This document shows positions 6,854 to 14,097 of a stretch of 59,128 bases of DNA, in pieces. How positions within the stretch are numbered: position 1 is the first letter of the stretch; each line of letters starts with the position of its first letter. The stretch comes from Anaerolineales bacterium (GTDB lineage: Bacteria; Chloroflexota; Anaerolineae; Anaerolineales; Villigracilaceae): positions 1 through 59,128 of the forward strand of contig JAFGCG010000005.1 of assembly GCA_016932715.1 (NCBI GenBank), read 5' to 3'. A program made the position numbers and the translations under genes. The notes below the pieces were generated by a model. That model was not told the origin of the DNA and did no database searches. It was given only the letters and a program-made list of their open reading frames with translations.

Positions 6854-8740
6854 TTATGAAGAGGGTCCCCCGCATACTTCCTGTTCCCTCGCCAGTTTCT
6901 CAGGATTCTTCGAGCCCGGTCCATACTCGCAGACAGCCTGCCAGGGTTCGTAGTGAGTCTTGATAGTGTCCTGGAAATAAACAGCGCCACCCCGCCAGAC
7001 CGTACGCGTGACTTCCACATCCGCGCCGTTGGCAGCCCAGTCCACTTCCTTCAATTCGTTCTTTCTCAACTCAGGATTTTCTTCGAACAATGTCGGAGGT
7101 GGAGGCTTAACGTTCATAGGACCCGTTGTCGTCCATTCCACCGTGCGCCCGTCAGATGTGGAATAGAACTTCCAGGTGAGGGTGCGCGCGGCGGCATTGA
7201 CCTCAGTCTTCATCAAAATCCAATAAGGCGTGTCATTGGTGAACTTGAAATCAACCAGCGGGAAGTACACGGTGGCATCCAGGCCTGCCAATCTTGGGTC
7301 GACTGCCCCGCTGCGAGTCTTCTCATAATAAGAGACGCGATAGGCATGGGGAGTCCGTTCGACGATCGGAAAACCGGCGTAGAACACCGTGCGGAAGAGA
7401 GTCGTGCTCACCTGGCAGACACCGCCGCCAACACCTTTGATGGTGCGCCCGCCGTAAATGATCAGCGCCTCTGCAAATCCATTATCGAGGCTCACATCTC
7501 CCAGGTGCTGACCCATGGAGAAGACCTCGCCAGGCGCAACCAAAACGCCATCAAACTGTCTGGTGGCCGCTTCGATATTTTGAATCCTCTCCGCGGAGGA
7601 GCCATAAAAATAAGAAGTCTCTGATGCGATCAACTGGGTGATCCCAAGTTCCTGTGCAGTGGCTGCCCCAGAGACTCTGGGCTGGGTCTCATTGATGACC
7701 AGCGCAACCGTGTGTTCGCCGCGCCCGATCGCTTCGTTAATGGCCTGGATGCTGGCATCCACATCCAGGGCGCGACCCACTTTCGAATCTTCGATCAAAC
7801 CCAGTTGGAGCGTCTCCTCATCGAAAATGAATTTTGCATCGGAAGGCAGGCGGTCCACATGGTCCTTGACCGGTACAAGCAGGTCACGTAATGCTGCCGG
7901 GTTCAGAGCCACCTGCACAGCCGACTGGTCTCCATTCTGGACGCGTTGTACCGCGAGCAGGTTTGCGACGACCTCCGGGGTGTAAACATAGGGACCGGGA
8001 TCATTCTGCGCTGCATTGGGAACCACCAGGGTAAGCGGCTGGCTCAGGATCTGCCGCGCGGCGTCCGCCTGGGCGCTCACATCCAGAACCTGCGGCTGGA
8101 GCTCCTGTACAACCATCTGCACCTCCCCATCGCTGAAGGTCTGCAGCTGTGAAGCGAGGAAAATGAGCGTTGCATCGATCTTCAACTCGCGGCCCACCTG
8201 CCCGGGCTGCGCGACGACATTCGTCCCTTCCAAATTCAGGCTTGCTTCGACGACCGGTTGATTGATCTGCGGCGATATTTGACTCAAATATTGGTACGCG
8301 ACACGTTGATCGAAGATGACCGCAGGCGGGACGCTGACGCCTCGACCGGCTGCGCGCATCTGGCCGGATAATGCGCCAAAGAGGCCTCCGCTCCGCCCCA
8401 ATTTGTACGCGGCTGCCGCGCTGGAGGAGGGATCGAAGACCATACCCAATTCCGCCGGGCTGGCGATCCAGGCCTTTTCACCGCTCTTGAAAAGGATCTT
8501 CCCGGTGATCGGATACGACAACGTCTCGTTCAGCTTCACAGCCGCGTCCGAAGGCCGCATCCCGGAAAGGTCCACGCCGGCAACAGAAACGCCCGGGAAA
8601 ATACGCCCGGCATACAGGAGTTGATAGCCCAGTGTCCACGTGATGATCAGCGCGAAGAATAGAAGGACTCCACTGACGAACGCGGTAACAATTTGTGGCA
8701 GGACGGGAGTTTGTTTATATGGATAGGAAATCGTAGCCAT
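6854..8740 (-). CDS. VanW family membrane-anchored protein with peptidoglycan-binding-like domains
   Basis: 628 residues. A signal-anchor helix (about 17-40) leads to two extracellular putative peptidoglycan-binding modules (FPGVSVAGVDLSGM onward, and the VVPNAAQNDPGPYVYTPEVVANLL region), then a VanW domain around 370-530 with the family hallmarks VAPGEVFSMGQHLG, GGRTIKGVGGGVCQVSTTLFRTVFYAG and PHAYRVSYY. The role of VanW is unknown; it occurs in some vancomycin clusters and widely in Gram-positive-type walls. The start is preceded at only about 8 nt by TATAAT on the minus strand, which suggests a very short or absent leader. It stands alone on this strand with its own promoter. Confidence 0.88.
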   Translation of the reverse strand: MATISYPYKQTPVLPQIVTAFVSGVLLFFALIITWTLGYQLLYAGRIFPGVSVAGVDLSGMRPSDAAVKLNETLSYPITGKILFKSGEKAWIASPAELGMVFDPSSSAAAAYKLGRSGGLFGALSGQMRAAGRGVSVPPAVIFDQRVAYQYLSQISPQINQPVVEASLNLEGTNVVAQPGQVGRELKIDATLIFLASQLQTFSDGEVQMVVQELQPQVLDVSAQADAARQILSQPLTLVVPNAAQNDPGPYVYTPEVVANLLAVQRVQNGDQSAVQVALNPAALRDLLVPVKDHVDRLPSDAKFIFDEETLQLGLIEDSKVGRALDVDASIQAINEAIGRGEHTVALVINETQPRVSGAATAQELGITQLIASETSYFYGSSAERIQNIEAATRQFDGVLVAPGEVFSMGQHLGDVSLDNGFAEALIIYGGRTIKGVGGGVCQVSTTLFRTVFYAGFPIVERTPHAYRVSYYEKTRSGAVDPRLAGLDATVYFPLVDFKFTNDTPYWILMKTEVNAAARTLTWKFYSTSDGRTVEWTTTGPMNVKPPPPTLFEENPELRKNELKEVDWAANGADVEVTRTVWRGGAVYFQDTIKTHYEPWQAVCEYGPGSKNPEKLAREQEVCGGPSS

Positions 8741-8748
8741 AACCGAAA

Positions 8749-8754
8749 ATTATA
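8749..8754 (-). promoter_or_regulatory. -10 box of the VanW gene, near-leaderless
   Basis: TATAAT on the minus strand lies about 8 nt before the ATG. Transcription would start 0-3 nt before the start codon. No good -35 hexamer is seen at 16-18 bp. Positions may be off by one. Confidence 0.4.
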
Positions 8755-8831
8755 CCTTGTTGGCAAGTACAAACGTTAATGCAGATGAGCATTGGATTAA
8801 AACGGACCCGGGCAGTTATTTGTTCCCACCC

Positions 8832-9428
8832 CTATCCCCGCTGGCGCGGGATCTTCGGCCAGCCAGGGATCAGCATGGGTGTGATCGCTTTGTACTCTAC
8901 GTACTGCTGCCCAAACTCGCGCAGGAGTTTGCGCTCTTCGAACATCGCCCCCAGCACCAGGTAGATGGTCAAAGCCATATACACAACAAATGTATTAACC
9001 GTCATTGCCGGGGAAAGCCAAAGGATCAACAAGCTAAATGTATAGAGTGGATGACGGACAAAACGGTATAAACCACTTGTGATCAAATCACTTTCTTCAG
9101 CCTCTTCGACCAATTGGCGCAAACCGACAAAGGAAAGCACATCGGTCTGCAGGACGGCGATAAACAAGAGCAGGACAGAAATTGCCTGTCCCGCCCACAT
9201 CAGATAGCTCCAGGGGGAGGGCAGCGCATACAAGATTCTGTCTGGCAATGAAATCATAAGATAAAGAATGGGCGCGAAACTGAGCACGGCAAAGATGTTG
9301 TAGAGCAGGCGATAGAATTTCATGAACCCGTTCCCCAGGCTGCGGCGGAGGTGATTTTTGAAACCCAGGGAAGCCAGCAGTGAATGAACGATTCCCCATA
9401 AAACAATAAGGAAGATCAGCCAGAACAT
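8832..9428 (-). CDS. Membrane methyltransferase, ICMT/PEMT/NnrU-like
   Basis: 198 residues with five or six hydrophobic helices. The conserved C-terminal motif GLYRFVRHPLYTFSLL and the acidic FEERKLLREFGQQYVEY are the S-adenosylmethionine-binding signature of the isoprenylcysteine and phospholipid methyltransferase superfamily (NnrU/DUF1295-like members included). Substrate unknown; membrane lipids or quinone-like isoprenoids are plausible. A second protein with the same RHPxY motif is encoded at 30100-30807 but is otherwise different. The start at 9428 has no strong ribosome binding site. Confidence 0.75.
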   Translation of the reverse strand: MFWLIFLIVLWGIVHSLLASLGFKNHLRRSLGNGFMKFYRLLYNIFAVLSFAPILYLMISLPDRILYALPSPWSYLMWAGQAISVLLLFIAVLQTDVLSFVGLRQLVEEAEESDLITSGLYRFVRHPLYTFSLLILWLSPAMTVNTFVVYMALTIYLVLGAMFEERKLLREFGQQYVEYKAITPMLIPGWPKIPRQRG

Positions 9429-9448
9429 GTTTTTTTCCTACAAATTAA

Positions 9449-9586
9449 TTCGCGCTGAACGAAGTGGGCGTTCTTTGCCCTGCGGAGTGGCGCCTTAGCG
9501 CCACGCAGTCGAAGCGCAGATGTTTACAAACTAAGATGTGGTTGCTTACTTGCGCTTCGTCTACACTGCGTTCCGCTCAGCGCGAA
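9449..9586. repeat. Inverted-repeat-bounded intergenic element
   Basis: TTCGCGCTGAACG (from 9449) pairs imperfectly with TTCCGCTCAGCGCGAA (9571-9586). Inside are a hairpin GGCGCC-TTA-GCGCC (near 9487-9502) and repeated 'gaagcgcag/cttgcgcttcg' words. No target duplication could be found. It fills almost the whole gap between two minus-strand genes. Confidence 0.5.
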
Positions 9587-9590
9587 GGAT

Positions 9591-12116
9591 TTACTCCGCG
9601 CCGAAGGCGGGCAACTCGAATGTGTCTGTATCCGATTTGATGATGTAATGCGGCAGCCAGGCCACGCCAAATAATTTGACGAAGACATCCGTTTTCTTCG
9701 GCGCGATCGTCACCTCGACAATGTCATTGACCAGCCCGCCCCACCTGTCATTGATCTCAGCGATGACCTCCTCGCGGCGTTTCTCGAGTTCCTTGAGCTG
9801 CGCCTTGAATTGATCGATGGCATCGAGAGATTCTTCCACCTCCGACTTTGCCTGTTCGGTCATGCGCCGCTTGGTAAGAGACGAGGACAATCGTGAAGCT
9901 TTTCGTCTGCCGCCAAAGAAGCCGGTGAGATTTTCAAGATGGGTGCCGGCTTCCTCCACTTTACGGTTCGAAAGCTCGGCTTCATCCTCACGAAGCTCAC
10001 GTTCCTCGCGGGCAAGTCTATCTTCAAGGGTCTTGAGCTGGCGATCAAGTGTTGCGGACTTTTTGGCAACCTCGGCATCGCGCGCCTCGCGGGCGGCTTC
10101 CGCGCAAGCCTTCATGAATTCGGCCTGGCTCACATCCGGACCCGCAAACACTTTCAGCGCCTGATTTGCACGCGCTTTGACGGAGGAGGTACGGAAGACC
10201 CAGTCGGTGAAATCCTTTTGTAAAGCTGCCATCAGCTTGACGTCGTTCAACGGTGCATCGACCGAACTAAAGCGCGTGGAAGGCGCGGGAGAGGTATCAA
10301 CGCTATCCAAATTTGCGTTAAGTGGATACTCCTCCCAGCGGACGGAACCGCGCTTCTCTGGTGATTTCACCAGCACCGTGCGCGTGATCTCACTCTCGAC
10401 ACCATGCTTGCGGTCAAGGATACGCACTTCTGCGGAAGCCAGTAACGTGGGACGATAGACCACGCTGTCGATCATCACTTCGGCGGGCATGGACTGCTGC
10501 GCGGCGGAGAACGCCTCCGGCAGACTGTAGTTCTGCGGCAGGAAATATTCGCGGATCGAAGCCGGGAGGGGAGGTTTTGTAATCGAGGATTGGATCTGGG
10601 CTGTCGTCTGCAGAGTCGGAGTCGCTGCCATAACGGGAGTGGCGCGAGGCGCCATCGGCTGGGTCCCCTGCGGGGATGATATCTGAGCCGCAGGACTTGC
10701 ACTGGGCAGCGTCGAAGTGTCCGCATTGGCAAGCTTGTTCAAAGCCGGGATTTGATTGCGGGTCAGCGGTCCCGCAAGGAAGTTCATCGTCCAGCGGGTC
10801 TGCAGCAGCTCCGGCTGTTTGGCATGAATATTGTGCAGCACAAAAACACGCTTGCCCAGCGACGAGATCAACTTATCGAAGACCGTGCGTGGAACGCCGC
10901 CCGCGGCGCTTTCGAGTCCATCGAGCAGCCTGTTCTTATCCTGCTCGGTTTGCAGTTTGCCGATGAGCCAAGTGCCGGCATTCGAAAGAGCCTTGTAATC
11001 CACGTCCACCGGATTCTGCGTGGCGAGCAACAGACCCAGCCCAAACGCCCGCGCCTGTTTCAGCATGCGCAGAAGCGGCTGCTTGGAAGGTGGATTGCGC
11101 TGCGGAGGCAGATAACCATAAATTTCGTCCATGTAAAGCAGGGCACGCAGAGAGGTAGCTCCACTTTGGGTGCGCATCCAGGTTTCGATCGCGGACAGCA
11201 GCAGTGTGACAAAGAACATGCGCTCTTCGTCCGATAAGTGCGCCAGATAAAAAATGTTGTGGCGCGGGCGACCATCGTCTGTGTAAAGCAGGGACCCAAT
11301 GTTCAGCGGCTGCCCCTCGCGCCAGGTCTCGAAGGCGGGCGCGGCGAGGATATTATTCAAAACCATTGCCAGTTCCATGCGATCCCTGGCAGGGAAAAAG
11401 GTTTCCACGGGGAACGCACCAAGTTTCTCGAAGGGCGGACTCTGCGTTTGCAGGATCAGTTCCGTCAGTTCCACATCCTGCCCCTGACTCCAGGCGGCTT
11501 CAAAAATATTGGCAAGCAGAATATGTTCACGCGAGCGGAGCGGATCGATATCATCATAGCCCACCAGTCCCAGCAAGGCAGTGACGGTGCTGGTAATTTT
11601 TTCACGCAGGACTTCACGGTTATCCTTCCAGGAAATTTCCGGCGCAGCCAAAGAGGACAAGACACTGACAGGAATACCCGCATCCGAACCCGGTGTGAAG
11701 ATTGCAAATTGGGCGGCGTTTTTGAGCGCGAGTATTTTCTCCTGTGGGATGCCCCATTGCTGCAAGCCCTCGCGCCAGGAGAGCGCGGCATCGGCTGCAA
11801 CCTGATCGAGGCGCTTGCCTGCCCGCCGCGCCAGATCAGCATCGATCCAGGGCTGGAAATCCTGCGGCGCCAGATCGGGGAAATGCAGCACCAGATTTGT
11901 GAGATCGCCTTTGGGATCGATGATCATGGCAGGAATACCCTGCAAGGCAGCCTCTTCGAGCAGGTCAATACATAATCCCGTTTTGCCTGAGCCGGTCATC
12001 CCCGTAACCACCGCGTGCGTAGTCAGATCGGCGGGGTCATAAGTAATCTCTTTTTCTGTCACAGCCTGCCTGAGGGGGTCGTAGGCGCGTCCGAGATAGA
12101 AATTTGAGTCAGCCAT
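9591..12116 (-). CDS. HerA/FtsK-type ATPase with C-terminal coiled coil
   Basis: 841 residues. Walker A GMTGSGKT at 39-46, IDPKGDLTNL (about 65-75, typical of HerA/VirB4-like DNA pumps), and Walker B ALLYMDEIYG near 325-335, followed by the sensor-like LLLATQNPVDVDYKAL. After a Ser/Thr/Pro-rich linker (about 465-530) a second region and a long charged coiled coil (about 680-790, EDRLAREERELREDEAEL) follow, then a short beta domain. It is the DUF87/helicase-like type common in actinobacteria and Chloroflexota, with no nuclease gene (NurA) nearby. Role in DNA or protein movement is inferred only. It is preceded by AGGAAAGAG. Confidence 0.8.
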   Translation of the reverse strand: MADSNFYLGRAYDPLRQAVTEKEITYDPADLTTHAVVTGMTGSGKTGLCIDLLEEAALQGIPAMIIDPKGDLTNLVLHFPDLAPQDFQPWIDADLARRAGKRLDQVAADAALSWREGLQQWGIPQEKILALKNAAQFAIFTPGSDAGIPVSVLSSLAAPEISWKDNREVLREKITSTVTALLGLVGYDDIDPLRSREHILLANIFEAAWSQGQDVELTELILQTQSPPFEKLGAFPVETFFPARDRMELAMVLNNILAAPAFETWREGQPLNIGSLLYTDDGRPRHNIFYLAHLSDEERMFFVTLLLSAIETWMRTQSGATSLRALLYMDEIYGYLPPQRNPPSKQPLLRMLKQARAFGLGLLLATQNPVDVDYKALSNAGTWLIGKLQTEQDKNRLLDGLESAAGGVPRTVFDKLISSLGKRVFVLHNIHAKQPELLQTRWTMNFLAGPLTRNQIPALNKLANADTSTLPSASPAAQISSPQGTQPMAPRATPVMAATPTLQTTAQIQSSITKPPLPASIREYFLPQNYSLPEAFSAAQQSMPAEVMIDSVVYRPTLLASAEVRILDRKHGVESEITRTVLVKSPEKRGSVRWEEYPLNANLDSVDTSPAPSTRFSSVDAPLNDVKLMAALQKDFTDWVFRTSSVKARANQALKVFAGPDVSQAEFMKACAEAAREARDAEVAKKSATLDRQLKTLEDRLAREERELREDEAELSNRKVEEAGTHLENLTGFFGGRRKASRLSSSLTKRRMTEQAKSEVEESLDAIDQFKAQLKELEKRREEVIAEINDRWGGLVNDIVEVTIAPKKTDVFVKLFGVAWLPHYIIKSDTDTFELPAFGAE

Positions 12117-12208
12117 AGAAGCTCTTTCCTGAAAGGAGATGTCGTGAATGCAATTAGAACGAACGTGCTAGCTTAATGTACTCCATTTTGGGACATCTTT
12201 CAAGCTAT

Positions 12209-12249
12209 AAAAAACTTGCGGAGCGCTTCGCAATCTCCACAAGTTTTTT
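12209..12249 (-). terminator. Bidirectional-looking terminator after the FHA regulator
   Basis: AAAAAACTTG (12209-12218) pairs with CAAGTTTTTT (12240-12249), continued by GGAG/CTCC around a GC-rich loop. Both strands end in a T-run. It lies between the FHA-regulator stop and the HerA-like gene start, both on the minus strand. Confidence 0.8.
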
Positions 12250-12303
12250 TATTTAGAACCGAACATTGCCGTTCTGCAGAAACGTTCACCGCATGCGAAT
12301 GGT

Positions 12304-12957
12304 TTAAACGGTCGGATTATCCAGTCTGATGCCATGCCCGCGGACGGTATCGATATATTGATGGGTCGGGTCGAGCGCTGCAAGGCGATCACGCAGGCGG
12401 CGGATCAGCGCGTCGAGCGCCTGGTCAGAAACCCCCGCAGCCTGTTCGTCTCCCCAGACCGCGGACACCAGGTCCGGGCGCGTGACGACCTGTCCGTGAC
12501 TCTCGTAGAGCAGCCAGAGCAATTTGAATTGTTGAGCGGAAAGAGGCGGAACAAGCTGTTGTTGATTCACCCAGACACGCCGCGATTTTTGATCCATCAT
12601 CAGGCGGCCCGGCATGCCCGCACCTTCGAGCAGCGGCATGGTCGCATCGGAAGTGAGAAAAAGGAACTGCTGCGCCATGGCAACCGAGACCAAATCGCCA
12701 TCCTGCAGAACAACGGGACCAGTCAACGGCATTCCATTGTGATGGGTGCCGTTCTTGCTCCCCAGATCTTCGAGGATCACACCCTCGGGGGTCGGTGTGA
12801 GGCGTGCATGAAAACGTGAGATCTGACGGTCGGCGACCACCACATCGCAGGAGGATTCGCGGCCCAGGACAATCGTCTGACTTAATTGCCACCGTTGACC
12901 TTTGAGCGGTCCTTCCTGGGCGACCAACAAAGGATATTCTTCCGACGTTTTTTTCAT
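12304..12957 (-). CDS. FHA domain-winged helix transcription regulator
   Basis: 217 residues. An N-terminal FHA domain (about 10-105) has the classic GRESSCD, SRFHARL and SKNGTHHNG phosphothreonine-binding motifs. A C-terminal OmpR/PhoB-type winged helix follows (about 115-215, LSAQQFKLLWLLYESHGQVVTR...ALDALIRRLRDRL...YIDTVRGHGIRL). There is no receiver domain, so the input is probably a phosphothreonine peptide rather than a phosphoaspartate. The known regulator EmbR has these domains in the reverse order with a BTAD domain. The ATG at 12957 begins just before the FHA fold; 43 more residues upstream are not protein-like. It is divergent from a Ser/Thr kinase gene, its likely partner. Confidence 0.85.
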   Translation of the reverse strand: MKKTSEEYPLLVAQEGPLKGQRWQLSQTIVLGRESSCDVVVADRQISRFHARLTPTPEGVILEDLGSKNGTHHNGMPLTGPVVLQDGDLVSVAMAQQFLFLTSDATMPLLEGAGMPGRLMMDQKSRRVWVNQQQLVPPLSAQQFKLLWLLYESHGQVVTRPDLVSAVWGDEQAAGVSDQALDALIRRLRDRLAALDPTHQYIDTVRGHGIRLDNPTV

Positions 12958-13101
12958 GAAAGTCTCATGTATCGAATATGACCAGATCATCAAAAAGAGT
13001 AGATTATAATATAGCATAAAGACGCGTTTCTGTGCAGAACTTACGCCGAAAGAGATTTGCCGGAAATACCGCCATGGGTTGATCAACTAAAAGGAGAATC
13101 G
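12958..13101. promoter_or_regulatory. AT-rich divergent promoter region
   Basis: The space between the FHA regulator (minus) and the Ser/Thr kinase (plus). The 8-bp sequence ATTATAAT (13003-13010) gives a TATAAT on each strand (plus 13005-13010, minus 13008-13003). No convincing -35 boxes are seen. The shared region fits co-regulation of the two genes. Confidence 0.4.
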
Positions 13102-14097
13102 TTGCTCGCACCTCTCAAGAACGGGGAGGTCCTGCGCGGCCGCTACAAGATCCGTGAACGGATCGGTCAAGGTGGCATGGGGTCCATCTATCTGGCCGAT
13201 GATACCCGTCTCCAGGGCCGCCAATGCGCGTTGAAGGAAGTCGAATACGAGCGCGCCCTCCCGGAAGACATCCGCGAAGAAGCCCGCGACCAGTTCCTGC
13301 GCGAGGCAACTGTTTTGGCGCGTCTCGATCATCCCAACCTGCCAAAAGTTTCGGATTTCTTTTCCAACGGACCGCGCGATTATCTGGTGATGGATTATGT
13401 CCCCGGCAACGACCTGCGCGCATTGCTGCAGGAGGCACGCCGCAAAAAATTCTTCCTCAAAGAGATGGATGTGCTTTCCTGGGCCGATCAGGTTGCCAGC
13501 GCCCTGACCTTTTTACATAGTCAGGAACCGCCCATCGTCCATCGCGACATCAAACCGAGCAATTTGAAACTCATGCCGCATGGACTGATCAAACTGGTGG
13601 ATTTTGGACTCGTAAAAATCCTGGCGCCGGAGGAAGTGACCATTACCATCATTCAGGGCCAGGGGACTGCCCTCTATACTCCGCTCGAACAGTATGGCGG
13701 GAGCGATATCCACACAGGTATCCGCTCCGATATTTATTCATTTGGTGCGACGCTTTATCACCTGCTCACCAATGAACCGCCAGTAGATGCGCGCAAGCGC
13801 TTCCTGCAACCCGAGAGCCTGATCCCCATGCGACAGTTTAACCCGACCGTTTCGCCGCGCACCGAGCGCGCCATCTTATGGGCCATGTCCTTGCATCCGG
13901 ATGAACGGCCTCATACGGTGGGCGACTTTCGCCAGGCATTACTGGGATATAGCGAGACACCCACACTCCCCCTGGCTGTACGCCGCGCCCACCAGCAATC
14001 GATTGGGGATTACCTTTCGCATGCTCCCGAAGCGACTCTCGCGTGGAGCGCAGCCGTTCTGTTATTGGTCAGTCTTCTCGCGACCTTGGTCCGCTGA
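13102..14097 (+). CDS. Membrane-anchored Ser/Thr protein kinase
   Basis: 331 residues. Kinase domain about 15-275: glycine loop GQGGMG (22-27), ATP lysine K45 (CALKEVE), catalytic loop HRDIKPSN (H147-D149), DFGLVKI and PLEQYGG. One C-terminal membrane helix follows (SAAVLLLVSLLATLV). There is no PASTA or other sensor domain outside the membrane, so the kinase may sense within the cell. The start is a TTG at 13102 that follows aaggag by 5 nt; a second TTG at 13057 in frame would add 15 residues and overlap nothing essential. It is divergent from the FHA-winged-helix regulator. Its last 29 nt overlap the end of the opposing GH3 gene. Confidence 0.88.
   Translation: MLAPLKNGEVLRGRYKIRERIGQGGMGSIYLADDTRLQGRQCALKEVEYERALPEDIREEARDQFLREATVLARLDHPNLPKVSDFFSNGPRDYLVMDYVPGNDLRALLQEARRKKFFLKEMDVLSWADQVASALTFLHSQEPPIVHRDIKPSNLKLMPHGLIKLVDFGLVKILAPEEVTITIIQGQGTALYTPLEQYGGSDIHTGIRSDIYSFGATLYHLLTNEPPVDARKRFLQPESLIPMRQFNPTVSPRTERAILWAMSLHPDERPHTVGDFRQALLGYSETPTLPLAVRRAHQQSIGDYLSHAPEATLAWSAAVLLLVSLLATLVR

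Noticed and set aside
9449..9586. Possible MITE between the methyltransferase and HerA-like genes
   Set aside because: The ends are inverted repeats but no target duplication could be found, so it is listed as a repeat only.
10177..10458. Long plus-strand frames opposite the HerA-like gene
   Set aside because: Antisense shadows of a well-supported gene; the GC-rich third positions open them.
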